Source: Arsenicicoccus sp. oral taxon 190
GTDB lineage: Bacteria; Actinomycetota; Actinomycetes; Actinomycetales; Dermatophilaceae
Direction: 5' to 3'
Assembly: GCF_001189535.1 (NCBI RefSeq)
Contig: NZ_CP012070.1
Location: 2,356,001 to 2,420,000, forward strand
DNA length: 64,000 nucleotides
The stretch's first letter is position 1, and each line of letters begins with the position of its first letter. Below the pieces are notes generated by a model that made no database searches, was not told the DNA's origin, and saw only the letters and a program-made list of their open reading frames with translations. A program made the translations under genes and the position numbers. Of this stretch, positions 1 through 13,443 are shown one piece after another.

Positions 1-180
1 CTGGTGGCCTCGCGCAACGAGGCTCGCCGCGCGGTCAAGGACGGCGGGGTGTCGGTCAACAACGTCAAGGTGACCGACGGGGAGGCGACGCTGGGTGAGG
101 AGGACTTCCTGCACGGCCGGGTGGTCCTGCTCAAGCGGGGTCGCAAGTCGATGGCCGCCGGGCGACGGGCGCGGGACTGA
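1..180 (+). CDS. tyrS: Tyrosyl-tRNA synthetase, C-terminal S4 domain (partial)
   Basis: This is the last 59 codons of a gene that enters from the left edge. The peptide (LVASRNEARRAVKDGG, then GVSVNN and VVLLKRGRK) reads as the RNA-binding S4 domain found at the C-terminus of bacterial TyrRS, which contacts tRNA-Tyr. Identity rests partly on context: in Mycobacterium tyrS (Rv1689) precedes the same gene block that follows here after the rRNA operon. The catalytic domain lies outside the window, so another S4-domain protein cannot be excluded from this fragment alone. Confidence 0.8.
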   Translation: MVASRNEARRAVKDGGVSVNNVKVTDGEATLGEEDFLHGRVVLLKRGRKSMAAGRRARD

Positions 181-240
181 GGCGCCGGCACCCGGTGAGG
201 TGCGGGCGGTGGACGGGCGCACCGCCTCTGACCAGCAGAT

Positions 241-270
241 TTGTCCTTGGCGGACACCGTCCCGTAATGT
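241..270 (+). promoter_or_regulatory. Possible upstream rRNA promoter (weak)
   Basis: TTGTCC (241-246) and TAATGT (265-270) are separated by 18 bases, and the sequence between tyrS and 16S is AT-richer than the coding DNA around it. rRNA operons often have tandem promoters, so this could be a second one. It is a pattern match only. Confidence 0.3.
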
Positions 271-408
271 TCTCTTCGTCGCCCGGACAGGGAGGAACGG
301 ACACCACTGCTAGCAGGGAAACCTCGCAGCGAAGTAGGCCGGTCCCGCGGACGACGAACCTCTACCGAGAAGGTACTTCGGTATGTCCTGATGAGCGGAA
401 ACGCTCGA

Positions 409-438
409 TTGGGAAGCGGGAGAAACACCTGCTACAGT
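409..438 (+). promoter_or_regulatory. Probable rRNA operon promoter
   Basis: TTGGGA (409-414) and TACAGT (433-438) are spaced by 18 bases, which fits a housekeeping sigma promoter. Transcription would start near 445, leaving a leader of about 240 bases before mature 16S, similar to other actinobacterial rrn operons. No other good promoter lies closer to 16S. Confidence 0.55.
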
Positions 439-570
439 AGAGGAACCGAACAAGCCAAGCGCGCTCCGCAGATCCGATCGGGTCTGGTCCGAGAAGCCCA
501 AGAGTGTTCGGAAATCACCAGCCATGGCGCTAGATCCCCTCATCGGGATGGATCGTTGTGTGCGTCCGAT

Positions 571-615
571 GTTTGAGAACTCAACAGCGTGCCGAAATTT
601 GATGCCAAGTTTTTA
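571..615 (+). promoter_or_regulatory. rRNA leader antitermination (boxA-like) element
   Basis: GTTTGAGAACTCAACAGCG (571-589) closely resembles the element described in mycobacterial rrn leaders (TTTGAGAACTCAATAG type), where Nus factors bind nascent rRNA. It is followed by GCCAAGTTTTTA (604-615). A second copy of both parts, in the same order, occurs just before 23S at 2506-2526 and 2544-2555. Confidence 0.6.
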
Positions 616-686
616 CCTCGTTTGAGGTTCCTTTGGTAGACGGACAGCAATGTCAGATTGTTGTTCTGTTTGCTGGGGTTTGAATT

Positions 687-5648
<4,962 letters not shown>

Positions 5649-5652
5649 AGAT

Positions 5653-5672
5653 TGCTCGCGTCCACTGTGTAG
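5653..5672 (+). other. Pre-23S processing stem, 3' arm
   Basis: TGCTCGCGTCCACTGTGTAG is the exact reverse complement of 2516-2535. It closes the long-range duplex around 23S and lies in the short 23S-5S spacer. Confidence 0.8.
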
Positions 5673-5716
5673 CTCCCGACACACAAACCCTGTGGTGGGT
5701 GGTGAAGTCGATAGAG

Positions 5717-5834
5717 TTACGGCGGTCATAGCGTCAGGGAAACGCCCGGTCCCATTCCGAACCCGGAAGCTAAGCCTGACAGCGCCGATGGTACTGCACT
5801 GGTGACGGTGTGGGAGAGTAGGACGCCGCCGGAC
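5717..5834 (+). rRNA. rrf: 5S ribosomal RNA
   Basis: This is a 118-nt gene starting TTACGGCGGTCATAGCG and ending near ACGCCGCCGGACAAC, with the conserved CCCATTCCGAACCCGG segment in the middle. The 5' and 3' ends pair (GGCGG with CCGCC). It lies about 70 nt after 23S in the standard order. Confidence 0.95.
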
Positions 5835-5843
5835 AACATTTCA

Positions 5844-5879
5844 CGTGTAGCCCCTGACCCCTCGGTCAGGGGCTACACG
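5844..5879 (+). terminator. rRNA operon terminator
   Basis: A perfect 15-bp stem (5844-5858 with 5865-5879) closes a 6-base loop, and a short T-containing tail (CATTTCT) follows. It begins ten bases after 5S and is the clear end of the rRNA operon. Confidence 0.85.
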
Positions 5880-5990
5880 CATTTCTGGCCCCGCCCGATC
5901 CGCTGCATGCGGCATACTGGACGGCCGGAGCCACGTCAACCTGCATAGAGACCCGCCGGCGCATCGCGTCGACGACGTGAGGAGACCTTC

Positions 5991-7346
5991 GTGAACGATG
6001 AGGCGCCCCAGGGCGATTCCGGTCGACCCCGTCGAGAGCGAGGTCCCGCTGGACCCGGCCGTGGTCGCAGGCCCTACGACGGTCCTTCCCGCAGCTCTGC
6101 TGGGCGGCGGCCCTACCGGCGCCCCGGCGAGCAGGACGAGCGGCCCCGTGGCGACGACCGGCGTCGTCGAGACGACGGGCCTCGCGGTTACCGGGATGAT
6201 CGGTCTCGTCGTGAGGACGGGTCTCGCGGTTACCGGGATGATCGGCCTCGTCGTGAGGACGGGTCTCGCGGTTACCGGGATGATCGGCCTCGTCGTGACG
6301 ACGCGCCTCGTGGCTACCGGGACGACCGGCCTCGCCGGGACGAGGGCGCTCGATACGGGGATGACCGGCCGCGGCGGTTCGGCGATGACCGTCGGGGTCA
6401 CGCACCGCGGGGCGGTAAGGGCCCCCGTGGGCCCCGCTTCGCCGATCGCGACCCGCGTCGCAGCGGCGACCCCATGGACCCGGACGCCCCCCGCCAGGGA
6501 GGTTCTCGGCTGGTCCCCCGCGAGGGACGCAAGCCTGAGCCGCCCATCGACGAGGACGTGACCGGTTTCGAGCTCGAGCGCTCCGTCAAGAACCAGCTGC
6601 GCACCCTCAGCAAGGAGAACGCCGAGGGCGTCGGCCAGCACCTGGTCATGGCGGCTCGGCTGCTCGACGTCGACGACGAGACAGCCCTGCTGCACGCCGA
6701 GACGGCGGTGCGGCGGGCCGGTCGGGTGGCCGCAGCCCGCGAGGCGCTCGGTCTCGTGCTCTACCGGCGGCAGGAGTGGGCCAAGGCCCTCAACGAGTTC
6801 CGCACGGTGCGACGCCTCTCCGGCTCCAACCACCTGCTGCCGTTCATGGTGGACTGCGAGCGGGGCCTCGGCCGTCCCGACAAGGCACTGGAGCTGGCGC
6901 AGAGCCCGGAGGCCGGCGCGCTGCCGCAGGAGGACCGCATCGAGCTGCTGATCGTGACGTCCGGGATCCGGCGGGACCTGGGGCAGCTGGACGCGGCCAA
7001 GGTCGAGCTCGAGGTGCCTGCGCTGCGGCAGGGCACGACCAAGCCGTGGTACCCGCGGCTGGCCTATGCCTACGCCGAGGCGCTGCTCGCGCTGGGTGAC
7101 GAGGCCGGCGCGACGCAGTGGTTCCACCGGTCGGCGGACGCCGACCACGAGGGGGAGACCGACGCGGACGAGCGACTCGCCGAGCTGGAGGGCTACAGCT
7201 TCACCGACCTGCTCGACGGCGTCGAGGACGAGGACGGTGTGGAGGTCGAGCTCGGAGACGGCGCTGTGGCGCAGGCCGGTGTCGACGAGCCCCCGGCCCC
7301 CGAGGGTGGGCGGGCCGACGGCATACGAGGCCGTGAGCATGAGTGA
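5991..7346 (+). CDS. TPR-like protein with RG-rich repeat N-terminus
   Basis: This 451-residue protein starts at GTG 5991, six bases after GGAG (5981-5984). Residues 1 to about 185 are low-complexity and Arg/Gly/Asp-rich, with about five copies of a 14-residue unit of the form RGYRDDRPRREDGS. The remaining part is predicted helical and TPR-like (AAREALGLVLYRRQEWAKAL; RLAYAYAEALLALGDEAGA). In actinobacteria a TPR protein (Rv1691 in Mycobacterium) occupies the same place beside the HAD phosphatase and tlyA, but its function is not established. The basic disordered N-terminus next to rRNA-related genes suggests RNA or ribosome binding; this is inference. It overlaps the next gene by 8 bases, so the two are probably coupled. 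Confidence 0.85.
   Translation: MNDEAPQGDSGRPRRERGPAGPGRGRRPYDGPSRSSAGRRPYRRPGEQDERPRGDDRRRRDDGPRGYRDDRSRREDGSRGYRDDRPRREDGSRGYRDDRPRRDDAPRGYRDDRPRRDEGARYGDDRPRRFGDDRRGHAPRGGKGPRGPRFADRDPRRSGDPMDPDAPRQGGSRLVPREGRKPEPPIDEDVTGFELERSVKNQLRTLSKENAEGVGQHLVMAARLLDVDDETALLHAETAVRRAGRVAAAREALGLVLYRRQEWAKALNEFRTVRRLSGSNHLLPFMVDCERGLGRPDKALELAQSPEAGALPQEDRIELLIVTSGIRRDLGQLDAAKVELEVPALRQGTTKPWYPRLAYAYAEALLALGDEAGATQWFHRSADADHEGETDADERLAELEGYSFTDLLDGVEDEDGVEVELGDGAVAQAGVDEPPAPEGGRADGIRGREHE
6181..6390 (+). repeat. 42-bp in-frame tandem repeat inside the TPR gene
   Basis: Units start at 6181, 6223, 6265 and 6307, with a decayed fifth at 6349. The first two units differ at a single base (6204 against 6246), while later copies diverge progressively. 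The period is 14 codons, so copy number can change without a frameshift. The repeat codes for RGYRDD / RPRRED peptides. Confidence 0.9.
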
Positions 7347-8397
7347 CGCGCTGCTGGCGGGATACCAGGGGCTGGTCGTGGACCTCGACGGGGTGGTCTA
7401 CCGCGGCCCGGACGCCGTCGACCACGCGGCGGATGCGCTCAACGCGGCCGTCGACCAGGGCCTGCCGGTGATGTACGCCACCAACAACGCCGGCCGACCC
7501 GCTGCCACCGTCGCCGAGCACCTCACGGAGCTGGGCGTGCGGACGGACGCCGAGCACGTCGTGACCAGTGCCCAGGCGGGTGCTGCCCTGCTCGCGGACC
7601 AGCTCGAGCCCGGCACCACGGTGCTGGCGGTCGGCGGCCCGGGCGTCGCGATCGCGCTGCGCGAGGTCGGTCTCGACCCGGTCACCCCCGGGGAGCGCAT
7701 CGAGGACCCCGAGGTGGCCGGTCGGGTGCGCGCGGTGCTGCAGGGATACGGCACCGAGCTGACCTGGTCGGACCTGAAGGAGGCGGCCTACGCGGTGTCG
7801 GCGGGAGCCACCTGGATGGCGACCAACGTGGATCTCACCATCCCCACCGAGCGCGGGATCGCCCCCGGCAACGGGTCCGCGGTGGCGGCGGTGCGCAACG
7901 TCATCGGCCGCGACCCGCAGGTCGCCGGGAAGCCCTACCCCCCGCTCTACGAGCGCTGCGCCGAGCGCGCCGAGCGCGACGTGGCGAGGATGCTCGCCGT
8001 CGGTGACCGCCTGGACACCGACATCGAGGGCGCGAACGCCTCGGGCATGGACAGCCTGCTGGTCCTCACCGGCGTCGACGGTCCGCTCGCCCTGGCGAGC
8101 GCGCCGGACCGCCGGCGCGCCACCTATGTCGCCCTGGACCTGCGGTCGCTGCACGAGCCGTATGCCGCCGCCCAGCTGCGCGACGGGGCCGAGGCGCCCG
8201 CGGCGTCCTGCGGCGACGCCGTGGCCACCGTCGACGGGCACGGGGACGACGCCACCCTGACCGTCTCCGGGGGAGACCCGATCGAGCAGGTCCGGGCGGC
8301 CGTCACCGCGGTGTGGGCGGCCCGGGACGCGGGGCGGGTCGGCATACCGCTCCCGGCCGGGGTGGCCGAGCCGCTGGAGGCCCTCGACCCCCGCTGA
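7339..8397 (+). CDS. HAD-superfamily IIA hydrolase (NagD-like phosphatase)
   Basis: This 352-residue protein starts at ATG 7339, overlapping the TPR gene by 8 bases. Motif I, DLDGVVYRG (Asp15 and Asp17), supplies the catalytic aspartates. YATNNAGRP is the class IIA motif II region, GKPYPPLYERC carries the motif III lysine, and AVGDRLDTDIEGAN is motif IV. Class IIA HADs hydrolyse small phosphate esters such as p-nitrophenyl phosphate, pyridoxal phosphate or glycerol phosphate; the substrate here cannot be told from sequence. The extra C-terminal tail of about 70 residues is common in the actinobacterial family (Rv1692-like). A GTG at 7333 is an alternative start. Confidence 0.9.
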   Translation: MSDALLAGYQGLVVDLDGVVYRGPDAVDHAADALNAAVDQGLPVMYATNNAGRPAATVAEHLTELGVRTDAEHVVTSAQAGAALLADQLEPGTTVLAVGGPGVAIALREVGLDPVTPGERIEDPEVAGRVRAVLQGYGTELTWSDLKEAAYAVSAGATWMATNVDLTIPTERGIAPGNGSAVAAVRNVIGRDPQVAGKPYPPLYERCAERAERDVARMLAVGDRLDTDIEGANASGMDSLLVLTGVDGPLALASAPDRRRATYVALDLRSLHEPYAAAQLRDGAEAPAASCGDAVATVDGHGDDATLTVSGGDPIEQVRAAVTAVWAARDAGRVGIPLPAGVAEPLEALDPR

Positions 8398-8494
8398 GGC
8401 GGCCGTGGTGTCGCGGGGTCTGTCGGTCGCCGCGGCTATCGTGGGGCCAGCCACCAGGATCAGCCCGCAGGGCCCGGCCACCAGGAGGAGCACC

Positions 8495-8692
8495 ATGAGC
8501 GAGGCGACGCCCCGACCGTCGCCCGGGCCGTCGAGCCTCGGCACGAGCGACGGCCAGGACCCCGCCGTCGAGGAGGTGCTGCGAGCCCTGGACGAGGCTG
8601 CCGCGGGGGACGACCCGCAGCAGCAGATCGACGCGGCCCGTCGTGTCTACGAGGTGCTCCAGTCGCGTCTGTCCGGGGTCACCGGCTCGTGA
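8495..8692 (+). CDS. Small conserved protein upstream of tlyA
   Basis: This is a 65-residue acidic protein starting at ATG 8495 behind AGGAGG-like sequence (8483-8488). The N-terminal 22 residues are Pro/Ser-rich. The rest (DPAVEEVLRALDEAAAGDDP, then QQQIDAARRVYEVLQSRL) should form two amphipathic helices. No enzyme motif is visible. In Mycobacterium a similarly small unknown protein (Rv1693) lies in the same position between the HAD phosphatase and tlyA, so the gene is likely real and conserved in synteny. Function unknown; a helical hairpin suggests an oligomerising or partner-binding role. Confidence 0.75.
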   Translation: MSEATPRPSPGPSSLGTSDGQDPAVEEVLRALDEAAAGDDPQQQIDAARRVYEVLQSRLSGVTGS

Positions 8693-8711
8693 CCCGGCCC
8701 GGGTGGCGACG

Positions 8712-9521
8712 ATGAGCACGGCACGGCTCGACAGCGAGCTCGTGCGCCGCGGCCTGGCACGCTCCCGCGGGCAGGCCCGCGAGCTCCTCGCCGCCGGTCG
8801 CGTGACCGTGGGCGGCCGCGTGGTCCCCAAGGCGTCGCACGCCGTCACCAGCGCGGACGCGGTGGCGGTGACGGGCGGGCCGGACCCGTGGGTGAGCCGG
8901 GCGGCGCACAAGCTGCGCGCGGCCCTGGCGGAGTTCGACGGGGTGCAGGTCGCCGGCAGACGGTGCATCGACGTCGGCGCGAGCACCGGCGGGTTCACGC
9001 AGGTGCTGCTGGACCGCGGCGCGGCCACGGTGTGCGCCCTCGACGTGGGCCACGGCCAGCTCGACGCGCAGCTCGCCGCCGACCCCCGGGTCGACGAGCG
9101 CAGCGGGTTGTCCGTGCGCGACACCGCGCCCGAGGACGTCGGCGGCCCCTTCGACCTGCTGGTCACCGACCTCAGCTTCATCTCCCTGACGCTCGTGGCG
9201 CGCCGGCTGGCGGACCTGGTCCGCGAGGGCGGGGACGCCGTGGCCCTGATCAAGCCGCAGTTCGAGGTGGGGCGGGCGCGGCTCGGCAAGGGCGGCGTGG
9301 TCCGCGACCCCCGGCACCGGCGCGCGGCCGTCGAGCAGGTCCTCGACGCCCTCGCGGTCGCCGGGCTGCACCCCCGCGGCCTCGCGGCCAGCCCCATCAC
9401 CGGCACCGACGGCAACAACGAATACCTTGTGTGGTGCGTCCGCGACCTGGGCGCGCCACCCGACCTGACGCCGTGGCGGCAGACCGCCGCGCGCCTCACC
9501 GAGCAAGGAGCTCATCCGTGA
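8712..9521 (+). CDS. tlyA: TlyA-type rRNA 2'-O-methyltransferase / hemolysin-like
   Basis: This 269-residue protein starts at ATG 8712. An N-terminal S4 RNA-binding domain (RLDSELVRRGLARSRGQARE, residues about 6-60) is followed by an FtsJ-like Rossmann methyltransferase. The S-adenosylmethionine motif is DVGASTGGFTQ (87-97), and LVTDLSFISL and LIKPQFEVG carry catalytic-type residues. Mycobacterial TlyA 2'-O-methylates a cytidine in 16S and one in 23S rRNA, and its loss gives capreomycin resistance; that function is transferred by family. Its stop overlaps the NAD kinase start by four bases. Confidence 0.93.
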   Translation: MSTARLDSELVRRGLARSRGQARELLAAGRVTVGGRVVPKASHAVTSADAVAVTGGPDPWVSRAAHKLRAALAEFDGVQVAGRRCIDVGASTGGFTQVLLDRGAATVCALDVGHGQLDAQLAADPRVDERSGLSVRDTAPEDVGGPFDLLVTDLSFISLTLVARRLADLVREGGDAVALIKPQFEVGRARLGKGGVVRDPRHRRAAVEQVLDALAVAGLHPRGLAASPITGTDGNNEYLVWCVRDLGAPPDLTPWRQTAARLTEQGAHP

Positions 9522-10420
9522 CCCGCACGATCCTGCTCGTCGTTCACCACCGCCGCGCCGAGGCGCGTCACCTCGCCCGCAGCCTGTGCGAGCACCTGCG
9601 CGCGGCCGGGATCGTGCCGCGGCTGTCGTCGGCCGACCGTGAGGTCCTCGGCGGCGAGCTCGGCGACCTGGTCGAGTGGAACGACGGCGACTGCGCGGAG
9701 GGCTGCGAGCTGGTCTGCGTCCTCGGCGGCGACGGCACGATCCTCCGGGGAGCAGAGCTGGCCCGGGGCTGCGGCATACCCGTCCTGGGGGTCAACCTCG
9801 GGCACGTGGGGTTCCTGGCCGAGGCCGAGCGGGAGCACTTCGAGGACGTCGTGGAGCGGATCGTGCTGCGCGACTATGCCGTGGAGGAGCGGCTGACGCT
9901 CGAGGTGGTGGTCCACCAGGGCGACGACGAGCTGACCCGCACCTGGGCCCTCAACGAGGCCACCGTGGAGAAGGCCTCCCGCCAGCGGATGCTCGAGCTC
10001 GCCGTCGGCATCGACGGCCGCCCGCTGTCCACGTGGGGCTGCGACGGCGTGGTCATGGCGACGCCGACCGGGTCGACGGCCTACGCGTTCTCCGCCGGGG
10101 GGCCCGTGGTGTGGCCGACCGTGGAGGCGCTGCTCGTGGTGCCGCTGTCCGCCCACGCGCTCTTCGCCCGCCCGCTGGTGCTCAGCCCCTCCTCCGAGGT
10201 GTCGGTCGAGCTGCTGCCGGACCAGGAGGGCACCGGGGTGCTGTGGTGCGACGGCCGCCGCACCATCGACCTGCCGCGCGGCGCCCGCGTCGAGGCCCGC
10301 CGCAGCGACGTGCCGGTCCGGTTGGCGCGACTGGTGACGGCGCCGTTCACCGACCGACTGGTCGCGAAGTTCGACCTGTCCATCGCCGGCTGGCGCGGCC
10401 GCGGTCGTCTGGAGCCGTGA
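9518..10420 (+). CDS. nadK: NAD kinase
   Basis: This 300-residue enzyme phosphorylates NAD to NADP. It starts at GTG 9518 with AAGGAG at 9505-9510 and overlaps tlyA by GTGA. The family signatures are present: GGDGTIL (70-76) for phosphate donor binding, ALNEATVEK for the NAD-binding NE motif, and CDGVVMATPTGSTAYAFSAG for the second nucleotide site. The position between tlyA and recN is the standard actinobacterial one (ppnK, Rv1695). Confidence 0.96.
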   Translation: MTRTILLVVHHRRAEARHLARSLCEHLRAAGIVPRLSSADREVLGGELGDLVEWNDGDCAEGCELVCVLGGDGTILRGAELARGCGIPVLGVNLGHVGFLAEAEREHFEDVVERIVLRDYAVEERLTLEVVVHQGDDELTRTWALNEATVEKASRQRMLELAVGIDGRPLSTWGCDGVVMATPTGSTAYAFSAGGPVVWPTVEALLVVPLSAHALFARPLVLSPSSEVSVELLPDQEGTGVLWCDGRRTIDLPRGARVEARRSDVPVRLARLVTAPFTDRLVAKFDLSIAGWRGRGRLEP

Positions 10421-10423
10421 CCG

Positions 10424-12166
10424 ATGCTGCGCGACATGACGATCCGCGGGCTCGGGGTCATCGACGAGGCGGTGCTGCAGCTGGCGCCCGGCCTCAACGT
10501 GGTGACGGGTGAGACCGGTGCGGGCAAGACGATGGTCGTGACCGGTCTGGGGCTGCTGCTCGGCGGCCGCTCCGACAGCGACCTGGTGCGCACCGGGGCC
10601 GAGCGGATCAGCGTCGAAGGTTTCGTGGAGCTGCCGCCGGATCACCCCGCGCTGGAGCGGGCCGGCGACGCCGGTGCCGACGTCGACGACGGCCTGATCC
10701 TGGCGCGCACCGTCGCGACCTCCGGGCGCTCCCGCGCCCACCTCGGCGGCCGATCGGTGCCCGTGAGCACGCTGGCCGAGGTGGGGGAGCAGCTCGTGGC
10801 CGTGCACGGCCAGGCCGACCAGTGGCGGCTGCGCTCCGGGGAGGAGCACCGGGTGGTGCTGGACGCCTACGACGCCCAGATCGCCCCGCTGCTGGCTGCC
10901 TTCCAGCAGACGTATGACGAGCACCACCGCCTCGCCGCCGAGCTGGACGGGCTGCGCTCCGCGGCCCGGGAGCGGGCCCGCGAGGCGGACGGCCTGCGCG
11001 TCGCGCTCGAGGAGATCGAGGCGGCCGACCCGCAGCCGGGCGAGGACGACGAGCTGCGCCTGGAAGACGACCGCCTCTCCCACGCCGACGCGCTCCGCGA
11101 CGGTGCGGCGCGGGCCCACGCGGCGCTCGCCGGGGACGAGCAGGGCTGGGAGGGGCCGGCCACCGGGGCCGTCGCCGCGATGGCCGAGGCGGCCACCTCG
11201 CTCGAGCCGTGGGTCGCCCACGACCCCGCCCTCGCGGACCTGCACCGTCGGCTGAGCGAGCTGTCCTACCTCGCCGCGGACCTGACGACGGACCTGGCGG
11301 GATACCTCACGGACGTCGAGGTGGACCCGGCGCGGCTGGCCGCGGTGCAGGATCGCCGGGCCGACCTGGTGCGGCTGCAGCGCAAGTACGGCGACACCAT
11401 CGACGAGGTCCTCGCCTGGGCCCAGCAGGCCAGCACGACCCTGCTCACGCTCGAGGGGGACGACGCCCGGATCGCCGAGATCGAGCACCGGCTCCAGGAG
11501 ATCACCCCACGCCTCGGCCAGCAGGGGGCGCAGCTGCACGACGCGCGGACGGCAGCGGCGGCCCGGCTCGGGGAGGCGGTGACCCGCGAGCTCACCCGGC
11601 TGTCCATGCCCCGGGCCACGCTGGTCGTCCACGTCACCACGCACGCGCACGACCGCGGCCTCGAGCTGCCGACCGGTGAGCGGGTCCGCTACTCCCGCAA
11701 CGGCATCGACGAGGTCGAGATCGCGCTGGCCGCCAACGCCGGGGCACCCCCGCGCAGCGTCACCAAGGCCGCCTCCGGGGGAGAGCTCTCACGCGTCATG
11801 CTGGCCCTCGAGGTCGTCGCCCGGGGCGGCTCGAGCGTGCCGACCTTCGTCTTCGACGAGGTGGACGCCGGCATCGGCGGCAAGGCCGGCGTGGAGGTCG
11901 GCGGCCGGCTCGCCGAGCTCGCCCGCAGCGCCCAGGTGATCGTCGTCACGCACCTCGCGCAGGTCGCGGCGTACGCCGACCGGCACCTGGTGGTCCGCAA
12001 GGCCGACGACGGACAGGTCGCGGCCAGCGGGGTCGTGGAGGTCAGCGGCGAGGAGCGGGTGCGCGAGCTCGCCCGGATGATGAGCGGCGACGACAGCGCC
12101 GCCGCGGTGGAGCACGCCCAGCAGCTGCTCGACACGGCCCGCCGCGGCCGGGCCCGCCGTCGTTGA
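10424..12166 (+). CDS. recN: DNA repair protein RecN
   Basis: This 580-residue SMC-like ATPase acts in double-strand break repair. The Walker A motif is GETGAGKT (29-36), followed by LLLGGRSDSDLVRTGAERIS, which is typical of RecN. The centre is Arg/Glu/Ala-rich with coiled-coil character (roughly 155-360). The C-terminal half carries the ABC signature ASGGELSRVMLALE, Walker B FVFDEVDAGIGG, and the H-loop VIVVTHLAQVAAYAD. It starts three bases after nadK, so co-transcription is likely. The length is normal. Confidence 0.96.
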   Translation: MLRDMTIRGLGVIDEAVLQLAPGLNVVTGETGAGKTMVVTGLGLLLGGRSDSDLVRTGAERISVEGFVELPPDHPALERAGDAGADVDDGLILARTVATSGRSRAHLGGRSVPVSTLAEVGEQLVAVHGQADQWRLRSGEEHRVVLDAYDAQIAPLLAAFQQTYDEHHRLAAELDGLRSAARERAREADGLRVALEEIEAADPQPGEDDELRLEDDRLSHADALRDGAARAHAALAGDEQGWEGPATGAVAAMAEAATSLEPWVAHDPALADLHRRLSELSYLAADLTTDLAGYLTDVEVDPARLAAVQDRRADLVRLQRKYGDTIDEVLAWAQQASTTLLTLEGDDARIAEIEHRLQEITPRLGQQGAQLHDARTAAAARLGEAVTRELTRLSMPRATLVVHVTTHAHDRGLELPTGERVRYSRNGIDEVEIALAANAGAPPRSVTKAASGGELSRVMLALEVVARGGSSVPTFVFDEVDAGIGGKAGVEVGGRLAELARSAQVIVVTHLAQVAAYADRHLVVRKADDGQVAASGVVEVSGEERVRELARMMSGDDSAAAVEHAQQLLDTARRGRARRR

Positions 12167-12261
12167 CGGCTCGGCCGCACCGGCCGTCGTCGACGCCCGG
12201 GCGGGCGCCGCGCGGCGTGGACGGACGGGGCTCACCGGGGGCCGTGGCACGATGGACCGTG

Positions 12262-13443
12262 ATGTCCCAGTTCCCGCACCGCGGCCGCTCGGCCCGAGAC
12301 GCGCCTGCGGTCGACACGCACACCGTCCGCGTCGACCGGCGCACGAAGGACCTCACGAAGCGCCTGAACCCCGGCGACATCGCCGTCATCGACCACGCCG
12401 ACATCGACCGGGTCTCGGCCGAGGCCCTGGTCGCGTGCCGCCCCGCGGCCGTCCTCAACGCTGCGCGGTCCACCACGGGTCGCTACCCCAACCTCGGGCC
12501 GCAGATCCTGCTCGACGCCGGCATACCGCACCTGGACGGGCTCGGGCCGGAGGTGATGACCGTCCGCGAGGGCAGCGCCGGTGACCTGGTCGCCGACTCC
12601 CTGGTCGTGGACGGCGAGGTCGTCGCCACGGGCCACCGCCAGACGGCGGAGAGCATCGAGGCGGCGCAGACGCTGGCGCGGATCGGCCTGTCCAACCAGC
12701 TCGAGGCGTTCGCCGCCAACACGATGGAGTACCTCAAGCGGGAGCGGGCGCTGCTGCTGGACGGGGTCGGCATACCGGACATCGCCACCCCCATCAAGGG
12801 CCGGCACGTCCTGGTGGTGGTGCGCGGCTACCACTACAAGGAGGACCTGCGGGCGCTGCAGCACTACATCCGGGAGTACAAGCCGATCCTGATCGGGGTG
12901 GACGGCGGCGCGGACGCGCTGCTCGAGATCGGCCGGCGGCCGGACCTCATCGTCGGCGACATGGACTCCGTCAGCGACCAGGCGCTGCAGTCGGGGGCCG
13001 AGATCGTGGTGCACGCCTACCGTGACGGCCGGGCACCGGGGCTGGACCGGGTCCGCGCCCTCGGGCTGGACCCGGTGGTCTTCCCCGCGACCGGGACCAG
13101 CGAGGACATCGCGATGCTGCTCGCCGACGACGCCGGCGCCACGCTCATCGTCGCGGTCGGCACCCACGCGACCCTGGTGGAGTTCCTCGACAAGGGCCGA
13201 GCCGGTATGGCGAGCACCTTCCTGACGCGGCTGCGGGTGGGCGGCAAGCTGGTGGACGCCAAGGGCGTGTCGCGGCTCTACCGCACCCGGATCTCGATCG
13301 CGTCGCTGCTCTTCCTGGTGCTGGCCTGCCTGCTTGCGCTGGTCGTCGCCCTGGCCACGACCCCCGGGGGCCAGGCGATGCTGCAGGCCGTGGGGGCGCG
13401 GTGGGACGACGTCATCTCTTGGATCTGGGGGCTGTTCACATGA
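12262..13443 (+). CDS. steA: Septation-associated protein SteA (thiamin pyrophosphokinase-like fold)
   Basis: This 393-residue protein starts at ATG 12262 (a GTG lies three bases upstream). The middle resembles a thiamin-pyrophosphokinase catalytic domain: VDGGADALLEIG, PDLIVGDMDSVSD, and FPATGTSEDIAMLLADDAGA. A single C-terminal membrane segment (IASLLFLVLACLLALVVALA) anchors it. In Corynebacterium the SteA-SteB pair sits at the divisome and controls septal peptidoglycan cleavage. The gene overlaps steB by four bases, matching that pairing. A longer in-frame reading to 12163 exists but its N-terminus looks non-coding. Confidence 0.88.
   Translation: MSQFPHRGRSARDAPAVDTHTVRVDRRTKDLTKRLNPGDIAVIDHADIDRVSAEALVACRPAAVLNAARSTTGRYPNLGPQILLDAGIPHLDGLGPEVMTVREGSAGDLVADSLVVDGEVVATGHRQTAESIEAAQTLARIGLSNQLEAFAANTMEYLKRERALLLDGVGIPDIATPIKGRHVLVVVRGYHYKEDLRALQHYIREYKPILIGVDGGADALLEIGRRPDLIVGDMDSVSDQALQSGAEIVVHAYRDGRAPGLDRVRALGLDPVVFPATGTSEDIAMLLADDAGATLIVAVGTHATLVEFLDKGRAGMASTFLTRLRVGGKLVDAKGVSRLYRTRISIASLLFLVLACLLALVVALATTPGGQAMLQAVGARWDDVISWIWGLFT

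Noticed and set aside
6181..6390. CRISPR-like regular repeats
   Set aside because: The units are contiguous without unique spacers and stay in frame as a protein repeat.
5841..7340. Minus-strand frame with ARPVL-TTRPIIPVT repeats
   Set aside because: This is the antisense reading of the 42-bp repeats in the TPR gene; the plus-strand gene has a ribosome site and conserved context.
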